From: CALARM01 sp964431735
Lineage (GTDB): Bacteria; Vulcanimicrobiota; SpSt-956; JAKJGF01
Direction of reading: 5' to 3'
DNA length: 36,316 nt
Assembly (NCBI GenBank): GCA_964431735.1
Contig: CAYSLJ010000066.1
Coordinates: 1-36,316 of the forward strand
Shown here: positions 24,291 through 33,351 of the stretch, in pieces
Numbering within the stretch: the stretch's first letter is position 1
Layout of the letters: every line of letters starts with the position of its first letter
Notes under the pieces: generated by a model
Told to the model about the DNA's origin: nothing
Database searches by the model: none
The model's input: only the letters and a program-made list of their open reading frames with translations
Translations under genes and position numbers: made by a program

Positions 24291-26621
24291 TTGGCATCAG
24301 GTAAATGTTCGGTTTTTCTGAAGGAAAGTTTAATTTTTTTATTTTTCACTCTTCTTTCTGTTCTCTTCTTCTCCCCTGCTCTGCTGAAAGGCATGAGTTA
24401 TATATACAGAGATATAGAATTTCTCTTTGCCCCATATCAAATATTAAAAAGAAACATGTTTCTTCAAGGTCATATTAATCTATGGAATCCTTACATTTTT
24501 TCAGGAGTACCCTATGAAGCAAATATGGGAAGTGGCCCTACTATATTTTATCCCTTATCCTTCATTTATTATTTATTTCCTGTAGAAAGGGCTCTCGTAT
24601 ATAATTTCATTATACATTTTACCATTGCAGGTTATTTCATGTATCTTTTCGGCAGATACGGTCTCGGCAGTTCCGTCATAGCATCTATAACAGGAGGGGT
24701 GGCGTTCAGTTTCAGCGGTTTTTTCATCACCCATCTAATACATACCTTTATCACAGGCGGTGCATGGTTACCTCTTCTTTTTTTGTGTTTAAAAATATCT
24801 GTTGAAAAAAAATCAATTCCTTTTACCATTATAACAGGCATAGTATCATGTATTTTATTATTATCGGGATTTATGCAGTTAACCTATTATATATATGCAG
24901 GATTAACTCTTTTCTGGCTATGGCTGCTAATAGACAGATTGAAAGATAAATCCCTTTCAGTAAGAGACAGAATATTCCTGTTCCTTGTATTTCCATTGAT
25001 ATGTATTACTGCGGTTTTACTGTCATCGATACAGCTTCTGCCTTTTCTGGAGTTCCTTAAAGTTACACTCAGGGAAACAGGGGGAGCGGAAATTGCCAAT
25101 ACCTATTGCATGACATGGCAGAGACTCGTCACATTTATAATACCTGATTTTCATGGCAGGCCATGTATGGAACCATTTAAATCAGGCTTTTACCCCGAAG
25201 AGGCTAAAAAATACTGGGTTTACTGGGAAACGTGTGGATATACCGGTATCACTGCTCTGGCAATATCTTTTGTGGCAATATTTTACTCAAAAATACAGCT
25301 AAAATGGTTCTTTCTTATTCTGTTCGTTCTGTCATTAATTGCCTCAATGACAGATAATACGCCTTTCTATAAAATTTTCATCACTCTGATGCCATTCTAT
25401 AAATCCCTGAGAAGTCATGGCCGTTTCATAATTCTCATGACTTTCTCTATATGCTCTCTCTCTATCAGCGGTATGGATGCATTATCATCTTTTACAGGGA
25501 AAGAAGGGAAAATGCCCGGTATCATTTATGCTTTCATATGCCTGACTATTACAGCAATCATCATGGCTGTAATAATATCTTTCTATCCTGATGCTACAAA
25601 AATACCGGCAGAATATGGCACTATAATACCGGAAAAGAAACATGGTGTTATAATATTTGCTTTTATTATAACCATAACAACTATGGCCATAATTTTAAAA
25701 ATTTTTAATATAATATCACGACGGTCATTACATATATCTCTTCTGGCTATTACAGTTATTGATCTGGCGGTCTTTGGTTTTACCTTCAATCCCCCTGCAG
25801 ACAGCAAAAGTTTCTACAGAAAAACAATAAAATCACAGATAACAGGTTACTCTCGGGGAGATGGAAGAGTTGTAAATCTGAACTGGAATGATTATGTAAA
25901 CAGAGGCCAGATTGAAGGTTTTGAAAGCCTTCAGGGTTTCGACCCTCTGGCAATCGGTTATTATATGAAATATCTCTATTATTCACAGAACGAAACATTA
26001 CCCGATAGTAAGGGGATTCAGTATTTAATCAATTTCTCCAATTCATTTGTCATAAAAAATTATATGAATAATAAAATGATAGATCTTCTGAACGGTAAAT
26101 ATATTAATATTACAGATGTAAATTCTCCTGATGAGCCGGTAATCTATCAAAATGTGAATGCTGTACCCAGGGCGGCGGTTTTCTATAATTATAGAGTTTT
26201 AGAAGGCGATGATGAAGAATTACTTGATTTACTGAGCAGTAAAGAATTTGATATCAGAAAAGAACTTATCCTGTCATGTCCTGTCGAATTGCAATCTGTC
26301 TCTGAAAAATCTTTCGAAAAAGCTACTATAATAAAATATACGGAAGATCTTATAGAAATAGAAGTTAATGTAAAAACACCTGCCATGCTGTTTCTGAGCG
26401 AAATATATTATCCCGGATGGAAGGCGTCAGTAGATGGAAAACCTGAGAAGATATACAGGGCCAATTGTATATTCAGAGGCGTACCGATAAGGGAGTCGGG
26501 GAAACACCATATAAAGATTTATTTTAATCCTGTATCTTATAAGGCAGGTAAAATTATCAGTATTACAACGATTATCCTGATACTTTGCTATTTTTCCATA
26601 TGGATTTACAAAAAACCATGA
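24291..26621 (+). CDS. YfhO-family multi-pass membrane protein (GT-C-like)
   Basis: The 776-residue protein starts at TTG 24291 with AGAAAGGA upstream. No in-frame ATG lies nearer than the one inside the first membrane helix region, so TTG is the best choice. Many transmembrane helices span about residues 12-500. Loops are typical of YfhO and GT-C glycosyltransferases: YRDIEFLFAPYQ (an acidic motif in the first periplasmic loop), LWNPYIFSGVPYEANMGSG and FYPLSFIYYLFP. The C-terminal soluble part has FLSEIYYPGWKASVDG, also family-typical. YfhO-type proteins are implicated in glycosylating lipoteichoic acid or other envelope polymers with lipid-linked sugars. The substrate is unknown here. It ends four bases from the stop of a convergent gene. 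Confidence 0.88.
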   Translation: MASGKCSVFLKESLIFLFFTLLSVLFFSPALLKGMSYIYRDIEFLFAPYQILKRNMFLQGHINLWNPYIFSGVPYEANMGSGPTIFYPLSFIYYLFPVERALVYNFIIHFTIAGYFMYLFGRYGLGSSVIASITGGVAFSFSGFFITHLIHTFITGGAWLPLLFLCLKISVEKKSIPFTIITGIVSCILLLSGFMQLTYYIYAGLTLFWLWLLIDRLKDKSLSVRDRIFLFLVFPLICITAVLLSSIQLLPFLEFLKVTLRETGGAEIANTYCMTWQRLVTFIIPDFHGRPCMEPFKSGFYPEEAKKYWVYWETCGYTGITALAISFVAIFYSKIQLKWFFLILFVLSLIASMTDNTPFYKIFITLMPFYKSLRSHGRFIILMTFSICSLSISGMDALSSFTGKEGKMPGIIYAFICLTITAIIMAVIISFYPDATKIPAEYGTIIPEKKHGVIIFAFIITITTMAIILKIFNIISRRSLHISLLAITVIDLAVFGFTFNPPADSKSFYRKTIKSQITGYSRGDGRVVNLNWNDYVNRGQIEGFESLQGFDPLAIGYYMKYLYYSQNETLPDSKGIQYLINFSNSFVIKNYMNNKMIDLLNGKYINITDVNSPDEPVIYQNVNAVPRAAVFYNYRVLEGDDEELLDLLSSKEFDIRKELILSCPVELQSVSEKSFEKATIIKYTEDLIEIEVNVKTPAMLFLSEIYYPGWKASVDGKPEKIYRANCIFRGVPIRESGKHHIKIYFNPVSYKAGKIISITTIILILCYFSIWIYKKP

Positions 26622-26624
26622 ATT

Positions 26625-27233
26625 TCACATTCCACCTACAGCCCTTGCCGCAAGCACTACTGTGATAATCAGAGACAGGACAATCTGAACCATCATTAAT
26701 ATTTTTGCTCTTTTGCTGACTACCTGTTCTGAAGTCGGGCCAAAGGTAGTGCACGTATTAAATGAAAGGAAAAGATAATCTATCCAGTGAAGCTTATTGT
26801 TACCTTCTTTAAAAGGAAATATAAAAGCCCCTCCCGGTACAGTACTGTCGACAAGAAGGTACCAGAAAGAAAAAACTATTATATTCATTCCGTAGAGAGC
26901 TGCCACATCCCAGAGCATATACAGAGGCTCTCCTCTGTTTTCATGAGCTTTTGATACAAGGAGTAACACATTTGCCATTAATTGTAACGTAACGAGTAAG
27001 AGATATATTGTTATAAAACGATTTACAAGTAACCTTTTATGAGTCCTCCAGAATATCAATATCAATATAAGAACAAGAAGGAACACTCCGTAAATTATCT
27101 CATTTACATTTTTTAAAAATAGATTTATATTATCAGCAAATACAACTGTTTTACTCAGTTCTTTTCCTACAACATGATTGGATATATGTACAATAATCAA
27201 AGAAAAGACTATTTCCAGCAAATCCCATTTCAT
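26625..27233 (-). CDS. Uncharacterised membrane protein with pore-loop-like segment
   Basis: This 202-residue protein has about five hydrophobic helices and a conserved-looking C-terminal part: HWIDYLFLSFNTCTTFGPTSEQ, then a last helix ending VVLAARAVGGM. The FNTCTTFGPT stretch between two helices recalls the pore loop of small K+ channels, but there is no GYG filter. I associate the ending with an uncharacterised bacterial membrane family rather than a true channel. It converges on the YfhO-like gene with three bases between the stops. The 136 bp upstream is shared with the divergent gene at 27370. Confidence 0.7.
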   Translation of the reverse strand: MKWDLLEIVFSLIIVHISNHVVGKELSKTVVFADNINLFLKNVNEIIYGVFLLVLILILIFWRTHKRLLVNRFITIYLLLVTLQLMANVLLLVSKAHENRGEPLYMLWDVAALYGMNIIVFSFWYLLVDSTVPGGAFIFPFKEGNNKLHWIDYLFLSFNTCTTFGPTSEQVVSKRAKILMMVQIVLSLIITVVLAARAVGGM

Positions 27234-27369
27234 ATCAGTCTACTTCCTTTTGCAATTTTCAAAAATTATAACAGGTACCATTTTAAATTTCAATGAAAAA
27301 AGGAAATATAATATAAATGGATAATAATTATATTTTATAAGATAAAAATTAATAAAAGGAGGAAAAAAA

Positions 27370-28392
27370 ATGGGAAAATTTGTTATGTTTCTTTTTATGG
27401 TAATTTTATTAATCGCACCATGTTTTGCAGAAGAAGGGGTAAAAATTGAAAAAACCCCCTATGGAGGGTGGGAAAATTGTATTCGTATGACTAACGGTAC
27501 AGTAGAACTTATTGCCACAACAGATGTAGGGCCAAGAATTATATTCTACGGATTTGCCGGAAAAGAAAATGAATTTTTTGAAGTAAAGGACAACCTGGGA
27601 AAAACAAATGAAAAAGAATGGCTTCCTTTCGGTGGTCACAGACTATGGATTGCTCCGGAAGAAAAACCTAAAACCTATTTCCCCGATAGCCTTCCAGTTA
27701 AATATGAAATAAAAGGAAATACCCTTTATTTAAAACAGCCTGTAGAATCTATAAATGGCATTGAAAAAGAAATGGAAATAACCATGGATAATTCGGGAAG
27801 CCACATTCATATACTTCACAGACTGACAAATAAAAACAAAGATACAGTAGAACTTGCTCCCTGGAGTATTACTCAGATGGAAACAGGAGGAACTGCCGTA
27901 ATACCACAGGAAGAATTCATCCCCCATCCTGATAGCCCCGAAGGAAAAGCAATGAATGTAAGCACAACCAATTACCTTCCTGTACGAACTCTTTCACTGT
28001 GGTCCTATACCGATATGAGTGACAGCAGATTTACCTTTACAAAGAATTATATAATCATAAAACAGGATGTATCCGCCACGGCTCCCACGAAAATAGGTAT
28101 GAGCAATAAAGAGGGATGGGCAGGTTATATAAGAAACAATCATCTTTTCATCAAAATATGTCCATTAAAAGAAGGTACATATCCTGATAAAGGCTCTTCT
28201 TTCGAATCTTTTACAAATCAGGATATGCTGGAACTTGAGACTATGTCTCCTCTGGTAGAACTGAAAAGCGATGAAATTGCAGAACATACGGAAGACTGGT
28301 ATTTATTTGACGAAGTAAAAATTGAAAATAATGATACATGTATAAACAAAGAAATACTTACAAAAGTAAAGACAATCAAAAAAGGAGAATAA
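27370..28392 (+). CDS. Secreted DUF4380/aldose-mutarotase-like protein
   Basis: The 340-residue protein starts with a signal peptide (cleavage after PCFA). It continues YGGWENCIRMTNGTVELIATTDVGPRIIFYGF, and has FGGHRLWIAPEEKP and LTNKNKDTVELAPWSITQM. These match the DUF4380-type branch of the galactose-mutarotase-like beta-sandwich superfamily, where GGHR and W-P-E motifs shape the sugar site. It probably binds or epimerises a sugar in the periplasm. AAAGGAGGAAA lies upstream. Only four bases separate it from the sugar permease gene, so the two form an operon. AT-rich sequence containing TATAAT-like boxes (27300-27350) is the likely promoter. Confidence 0.82.
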   Translation: MGKFVMFLFMVILLIAPCFAEEGVKIEKTPYGGWENCIRMTNGTVELIATTDVGPRIIFYGFAGKENEFFEVKDNLGKTNEKEWLPFGGHRLWIAPEEKPKTYFPDSLPVKYEIKGNTLYLKQPVESINGIEKEMEITMDNSGSHIHILHRLTNKNKDTVELAPWSITQMETGGTAVIPQEEFIPHPDSPEGKAMNVSTTNYLPVRTLSLWSYTDMSDSRFTFTKNYIIIKQDVSATAPTKIGMSNKEGWAGYIRNNHLFIKICPLKEGTYPDKGSSFESFTNQDMLELETMSPLVELKSDEIAEHTEDWYLFDEVKIENNDTCINKEILTKVKTIKKGE

Positions 28393-28396
28393 TTTA

Positions 28397-29689
28397 ATGG
28401 AAACTGCTGCGAGTCAGGTAAAAGTAAAATCATCAAAGGGAGAGGCGAACTACACTGTTCCCCTTGTTATTCTTACGTCTCTTTTCTTTATGTGGGGTTT
28501 CATCACCTGTCTGAATGATATACTCATACCCCATTTAAAATCACTTTTTGACCTCAATTATACACAGGCAATGCTCATACAGTTCTGTTTTTTCACTGCC
28601 TATTTTATTGTTTCTCTTCCGTCAGGCATGATAGTGGAAAAAATAGGCTACAGAAAAGGTATAGTTATAGGTCTTGTAACAATAGGTATAGGCTGTCTCA
28701 CATTCCTCCCTGCCGCTCTTTATACGTCATATGCTATATTTCTTGCAGGTTTCTTTATTCTTGCATCAGGTATAACACTTCTTCAGGTAGCAGCCAATCC
28801 TTATGTAACAATACTCGGAAAACCTGAGACTGCATCAAGCAGGCTAAATCTGACGCAGGCTTTTAATTCACTGGGAACTACAGTAGCCCCTATTTTCGGT
28901 TCTTATCTAATACTTTCTGCAGCAGTAAAAACAGCTGAAGAAATCAGTAAAATGAATGGAGCAGAACTCTCTGCATACAAACTGGCTCAGGCAAGTTCTG
29001 TTATAGCCCCTTATGTTGGTATAGCAGTAACACTTTTTATTATGGCAGTCATATTTGCAATAATAAAATTACCGGAAATCGAAGCACAATCATCGGAAGA
29101 GCAAACATCACCTGAAGGAGTAAGAAGAAGTGCATGGACATACTCACACCTGGTACTTGGTGCCATAGGCATTTTCGTCTACGTAGGAGGAGAAGTTTCT
29201 ATAGGAAGTTTCCTTGTAAACTATCTGGGACAGCCTGATATTGCAGGACTTCCTGAAAGTGTAGCAGGAAAATATGTTTCCTTTTACTGGGGAGGAGCAA
29301 TGGTGGGAAGGTTTATAGGTTCTGCAGTACAGGCATATATTAAGCCCGGAAAGGTACTGGGGTTTAATGCATTTATGGCTGCTGCTCTCGTTATTATTTC
29401 AATGTTAACCTTCGGGAAAATAGCCATGTGGACAATACTGCTGGTAGGGTTATTTAATTCCATAATGTTTCCTACAATCTTTTCTCTTGCCATAAGCGGT
29501 CTGGGGAAAAGTACAGGCCAGGGTTCAGGTATACTCTGTATGGCCATTGTAGGAGGAGCCATTATACCTCTTATACAGGGAGCAATTGCAGATAAAATAG
29601 GCATTCATCATGCTTTCATACTGCCTGTTTTCTGTTATGCCTATATAGCTTTTTACGGGTTTATAGGACATATTCCGAAAAAGTCGTGA
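28397..29689 (+). CDS. MFS sugar permease, FucP/GluP type
   Basis: This 430-residue protein of 12 predicted helices opens FFMWGFITCLNDILIPHLKSLFDL, a signature of the fucose/glucose/galactose:H+ symporter family. GYRKGIVIGL, LQVAANPYVTILG and SRLNLTQAFNSLGTTVAPIFGS, also diagnostic, follow. It would import a hexose or 6-deoxyhexose with protons across the inner membrane. AAAGGAGAAT before ATG lies at the end of the upstream mutarotase-like gene, so the pair is a sugar-uptake operon. The last two codons and the TGA stop lie in a GTCGTGA heptamer array. Confidence 0.93.
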   Translation: METAASQVKVKSSKGEANYTVPLVILTSLFFMWGFITCLNDILIPHLKSLFDLNYTQAMLIQFCFFTAYFIVSLPSGMIVEKIGYRKGIVIGLVTIGIGCLTFLPAALYTSYAIFLAGFFILASGITLLQVAANPYVTILGKPETASSRLNLTQAFNSLGTTVAPIFGSYLILSAAVKTAEEISKMNGAELSAYKLAQASSVIAPYVGIAVTLFIMAVIFAIIKLPEIEAQSSEEQTSPEGVRRSAWTYSHLVLGAIGIFVYVGGEVSIGSFLVNYLGQPDIAGLPESVAGKYVSFYWGGAMVGRFIGSAVQAYIKPGKVLGFNAFMAAALVIISMLTFGKIAMWTILLVGLFNSIMFPTIFSLAISGLGKSTGQGSGILCMAIVGGAIIPLIQGAIADKIGIHHAFILPVFCYAYIAFYGFIGHIPKKS

Positions 29690-29765
29690 GTCGTGAGTCG
29701 TGAATAGTAGTAGGGGCACCCCCCCCTGTGGTCGCCCGGTACCGGTTAAAATACGCATCACGCAA
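29683..29765. repeat. GTCGTGA heptamer/palindrome element
   Basis: Three GTCGTGA units (29683-29703) contain the end of the permease gene. A G/C-rich centre follows (GTAGGGGCACC, then CGGTACCGG), then inverted units (ACGCATCACGC). The layout matches 6199-6340 and 7975-8062. Confidence 0.65.
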
Positions 29766-29781
29766 TAATTGGAGGGCAAAA

Positions 29782-31221
29782 ATGAACAACATATTTGACA
29801 CATCAGGTAATGAAATATTAATTGCAGGTTACCCTCTTTCTTTCTGGACAGATAATTATAAATTACCTCTCCATATAAGTTATGAACCTGTTATAAGGGA
29901 AAACCTGAAATCTTTTAAAAGGGTTTTTGACTCTTATTACAATAACGGCCTTGTATGTTATGCGGCAAAAGCCTGTACATCAGGTGCCATATTCAATACT
30001 GTAAAAGAGGAAGGATGCGGTGCAGATGTAGCTTCATATAATGAGGCAAAATGTGCCATGAACTCAGGTATAGAACAGGAGAAGATAGTTTTAAACGGTA
30101 ACTGCAAGGAAGATTTTCTTATTGAAGAAGCTATAGAAAAAAATATTCTTCTGGTAGCCGACAGTATTGAAGAATTCAAAGTTGTTTCAAACATAGCTGC
30201 CGCCCTGGGAAAAAAGGCAAAAACTCTCATAAGAATAAGCGGCTATGAACTGTCAGACGTAACAGCAGAAGGAGTTTTTACCGCAGGACTATGGACAAAA
30301 TTCGGTGTTCCTCTGAAAGAGATTCCCGGTTTTATAAAATCCCTTGACAGGTATCCTTCTGTTGAATTTCTCGGCTTTCATACCCATATAGGCTCTCAGA
30401 TAACAGATGTGGAACCATACATGGAAGTTCTGGGCAAAATTATAGATATGGCTTATATATTGAAAGACACGGGAAGGACATGTAAAATTATAGACATTGG
30501 CGGAGGCTATCCTGTTTCCTATGTAAATAAAGAAGAATGGGAATATATTGTAAACATGGTAAGAAAAGGTTATATAAAATCAACGGAAGGAGATTTTACG
30601 GAAGTTTTTGCCTGGAATAACAATCCCTGCGGCTTCAAAAAAGATCTAAAGGAATGGAGAGGCGAAAAATTCTATTCTTTTTATCCGAAAGAGAAGATGT
30701 TAGAAGCTGTATTAAAAAATTCCATAAAAGGTAAAAACACAGTGGAAATTCTAAAATCTATAGGAGAACCTCTTCTTATTATTGAGCCTGGAAGAAGCAT
30801 AGCAGATGACGGAGGTCTTACTCTGGCAAAGGTGAATACTGTCAGAAAAATAGCTGATAATCATAATTTAATTACCATAGAAATGGGAGTTACATCCCAC
30901 TGTGAATCACTCCTTGAAAATATTCTGAGACGATGGGACATAATAACAGATTACCATAAAAAAGATGAAATTCCATTCGAAACATTTGTAGGAGGTAACC
31001 TGTGTTTTTCCGGTGATATGATAGCCAGGTATAAAATAAAACTTCAGAGAAAACCACAGAGAGGAGACGTTCTCCTTATCCATGATACAGGAGCATACTG
31101 CTCCGGATTTATGGAGAGCAATCCAAATTCTTTTCCGAGGCCTCACAGGGTCATGGTAAAAGAAAACGGACATATTGAGTATATAAGAAAAAGAGATACT
31201 TTTGAAGAAATTTTTCAGTGA
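29782..31221 (+). CDS. Fold-III PLP-dependent decarboxylase (DAP/ornithine decarboxylase-like)
   Basis: ATG 29782 with GGAGGG seven bases upstream gives 479 residues; an earlier in-frame GTG at 29728 reads through repeat DNA. PLP Lys63 lies in YAAKAC. HTHIGSQ, DIGGGYPV, EPGRSIADDGG, LCFSGDM and HDTGAYCSGF are the expected cofactor and substrate motifs of alanine-racemase-fold decarboxylases such as diaminopimelate decarboxylase. It is about 60 residues longer than LysA because of an insertion after DIGGGYPV (about residues 240-305, WEYIVNMVRK ... KEKMLEAVL). A Y4yA-type or other specialised decarboxylase is therefore possible. The aminotransferase 96 bp downstream may act on a related substrate. 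Confidence 0.87.
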   Translation: MNNIFDTSGNEILIAGYPLSFWTDNYKLPLHISYEPVIRENLKSFKRVFDSYYNNGLVCYAAKACTSGAIFNTVKEEGCGADVASYNEAKCAMNSGIEQEKIVLNGNCKEDFLIEEAIEKNILLVADSIEEFKVVSNIAAALGKKAKTLIRISGYELSDVTAEGVFTAGLWTKFGVPLKEIPGFIKSLDRYPSVEFLGFHTHIGSQITDVEPYMEVLGKIIDMAYILKDTGRTCKIIDIGGGYPVSYVNKEEWEYIVNMVRKGYIKSTEGDFTEVFAWNNNPCGFKKDLKEWRGEKFYSFYPKEKMLEAVLKNSIKGKNTVEILKSIGEPLLIIEPGRSIADDGGLTLAKVNTVRKIADNHNLITIEMGVTSHCESLLENILRRWDIITDYHKKDEIPFETFVGGNLCFSGDMIARYKIKLQRKPQRGDVLLIHDTGAYCSGFMESNPNSFPRPHRVMVKENGHIEYIRKRDTFEEIFQ

Positions 31222-31311
31222 AGGGTGGAAGAAGTGAGTAATGAGTAGTGAGTGGTGAAAAGCACCCGGTATAGTTCACACATCACTCATTACTCATTGC
31301 ACATCACAATA
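31222..31311. repeat. GTGAGTN heptamers forming a hairpin before the aminotransferase
   Basis: GTGAGTA, ATGAGTA, GTGAGTG, GTGAAAA (31234-31261) are answered by inverted units. TGAGTAATGAGT (31235-31246) pairs perfectly with ACTCATTACTCA (31285-31296). The hairpin lies in the 5' leader of the aminotransferase gene. Confidence 0.75.
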
Positions 31312-31317
31312 AAAACA

Positions 31318-32475
31318 ATGAAATCCGAAAAAATAAATAGAATCTCTCCGAGTGTTACAATCGAAATAACAACAATAGCAAAGGAATTGAAAAGACAGGG
31401 AAAAGATGTTGTAATCCTTGCAGCAGGAGAGCCTGATTTCCCCAGTCCTGACCATGTAAAAGCCGGAGCAATAAAAGCTATAGAAAATAATTTCACAACC
31501 TATACGGAAACTGCAGGTATTCCTGAACTGAAAGAAGCAATATGCAAAAAATTTTTCAGAGACAATGGTTTAAGCTATAAATCAGAAGAGATTATGGTAA
31601 ACTGCGGGTCAAAACATGCCATATATCTTGCATTACAGTGCCTTCTGTGTCATGGCGACAGAGTCCTTATGTCTCTTCCCTGCTGGAACAGTTATATCGA
31701 GCAGGTAAAACTTGCCGAAGGGAAACCTCTGCTTATCAATTCCAGAGAAGATATGTCTCTTGATATTGATAAACTGAAAGTTTCCGTTACGGATAAAGTA
31801 AAAATACTGCTCCTTAATTCTCCCTGTAACCCGACAGGTCATGTATTTACAGAAAAAGAACTGAAAGCAATAGGTGAAATAGCTTTAACACATAAAGATC
31901 TTTTTATAGTTTCAGATGAAGTTTATGAATATTTTGTCTATGAAGGGAAACATGTGAGTCTGACAAAAATATTTCCTGAATTAAAAAACAGGACTGTCAT
32001 AGTAAACTCCGTATCAAAATCTTATTCCATGCCGGGATGGCGTATAGGTTATGCGGCAGGGCCGAAGGAATTAATATCTGCCATGACTGACCTTCAGGGT
32101 CATATAACATCAAATCCCAGTTCCATATCACAGATTGCGGCACTGAAAGCAATAGACGGCGATCAGTCCTTTGTAAAACATATGTTCCATGAATTTTCAA
32201 AGAGAAGAGATTTTGTAATTGATAAACTGAATAAACTCCCCATGATAACATGTTCTCCTCCGAAAGGCGCATTTTATGCATTTATAAATATAAGTAAAAC
32301 AGGAATGGATTCAAGGAGTTTTGCCAGAAAACTCCTTGAGGAAGAACTGGTAGCTTTAGTCCCGGGTATCGCTTTCGGCTATGATGATTTCGTACGCCTC
32401 AGTTTTGCTTCTGCATATAAAGAACTGGAAAGAGGCATAGAGAGAATAGAAAGATTTATGCATAATATCACGTAA
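31318..32475 (+). CDS. Class I aminotransferase (aspartate/aromatic type)
   Basis: I choose ATG 31318 (386 codons including stop). The frame from GTG 31252 would translate repeat DNA. The family motifs are AAGEPDFPSP, NCGSKHAIYLA, NSPCNPTGHVFT, SDEVYEYFVY, PLP-lysine Lys234 in SVSKSYSMPGWRIGY, and the C-terminal FVRLSFA arginine. It would use PLP to transfer amino groups between aspartate, glutamate or aromatic amino acids and 2-oxo acids. No clear ribosome binding site precedes the ATG; a heptamer hairpin occupies that place. The convergent tyrosine/phenylalanine genes make an aromatic or prephenate aminotransferase role attractive, but unproven. Confidence 0.88.
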   Translation: MKSEKINRISPSVTIEITTIAKELKRQGKDVVILAAGEPDFPSPDHVKAGAIKAIENNFTTYTETAGIPELKEAICKKFFRDNGLSYKSEEIMVNCGSKHAIYLALQCLLCHGDRVLMSLPCWNSYIEQVKLAEGKPLLINSREDMSLDIDKLKVSVTDKVKILLLNSPCNPTGHVFTEKELKAIGEIALTHKDLFIVSDEVYEYFVYEGKHVSLTKIFPELKNRTVIVNSVSKSYSMPGWRIGYAAGPKELISAMTDLQGHITSNPSSISQIAALKAIDGDQSFVKHMFHEFSKRRDFVIDKLNKLPMITCSPPKGAFYAFINISKTGMDSRSFARKLLEEELVALVPGIAFGYDDFVRLSFASAYKELERGIERIERFMHNIT

Positions 32476-32498
32476 AAATTTCAAATTTTAAGGATCTG

Positions 32499-32556
32499 GA
32501 CATAGATTTAAGCCATGTCTTTAAAATCAAATCTTAATTTTTCTATAGACTATGTC
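32499..32556. terminator. Nested hairpin between convergent genes
   Basis: GACATAG (32499-32505) pairs with CTATGTC (32550-32556), and inner AGATTT (32504-32509) can pair with AAATCT (32529-32534), followed by TTAATTTTT. It lies between the convergent stops at 32475 and 32611, so it may terminate one or both transcripts. The fold is imperfect. Confidence 0.4.
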
Positions 32557-32610
32557 ATAAATTTTGTGTAAAACTCTGTTACTCCCTTATCTCCTGTTCT
32601 CATACAAACA

Positions 32611-33351
32611 CTATCGTTCTAAAAGTTTTTCATCTATATTCTTCAATGAATCGACAAATTTATTTCTTACCTGTGAGGCATAATTATTATATTTATTCAT
32701 ATCCTGAAATAATTCCCATGTATCATTCCGAACAGTAGACAATATCTTAAGCAGCCTCTGATACCCCAGGGTTTCTATCTCCTGCTCTCCGAGCTTCATA
32801 TCAATCATGGCTCTCCCTATAAAATGAGTCAGCACGAGAGAATAAGAAATCTGTTCGTCATGATCTTCAGGAGTCATTTCAATTATTTTCAATTTCTTTC
32901 TTTCCAGAAAAGATTTTACACAGTCAAGTTTTTCTTCTGATATTCGTACGGGACAGATTACAATCTTTCTGTTTTTCAGGGTTGTTCTGGCACTGTCAGG
33001 GCCGAATAAAGGGTGGGTTCCCAGTATATGAACGGAAGAAGGCAGATATTTCTTCATTAAATTACATGGTATTTCCTTTACGGAACATACATCCATAATG
33101 ACAGAGTCTTCCCTGACGTAATCTCTGATATCCATCAGGACATCTTCCAGTGAAGATATGGGCATGGAAAGAATAACTATATCTTTTTTACATGCCTCTT
33201 CCAGAGAATTTTTACTTAAACCGAATTTTTCTATATCAGTACTTCTATCAATTTTATCATATACATAAACATTCAATTCGTCTCTTAAATATTTACCTGC
33301 CAACTGGCCAAAACGTCCGAAGCCAATTATACCGACTGTTTTTTTATCCAC
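32611..33351 (-). CDS. tyrA: Prephenate dehydrogenase
   Basis: This 246-residue, short TyrA has a Rossmann motif GIIGFGRFG at residues 7-15. Asp32 in VYDK suggests NAD preference. VILSMPISS, VCSVKE, GTHPLFGPD (with the substrate-site His) and YSLVLTHFIGRA are family signatures. It oxidatively decarboxylates prephenate to 4-hydroxyphenylpyruvate, or arogenate to tyrosine. The start is GTG 33351, which is itself part of a GTGAGTG heptamer, with only a weak GGTGAG as ribosome binding site. It begins three bases after the chorismate mutase stop, so translational coupling is likely. Confidence 0.92.
   Translation of the reverse strand: MDKKTVGIIGFGRFGQLAGKYLRDELNVYVYDKIDRSTDIEKFGLSKNSLEEACKKDIVILSMPISSLEDVLMDIRDYVREDSVIMDVCSVKEIPCNLMKKYLPSSVHILGTHPLFGPDSARTTLKNRKIVICPVRISEEKLDCVKSFLERKKLKIIEMTPEDHDEQISYSLVLTHFIGRAMIDMKLGEQEIETLGYQRLLKILSTVRNDTWELFQDMNKYNNYASQVRNKFVDSLKNIDEKLLER

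Noticed and set aside
26625..27233. Potassium channel
   Set aside because: The FNTCTTFGPT loop between helices resembles a pore, but the GYG selectivity filter is absent.
29728..29781. Upstream GTG start for the decarboxylase
   Set aside because: The extra 18 residues are translated repeat DNA, and GGAGGG is correctly spaced for ATG 29782.
31252..31317. Upstream GTG start for the aminotransferase
   Set aside because: The extra 22 residues come from the inverted heptamer arm (SSHITHYSLHIT) and have no counterpart in the family.
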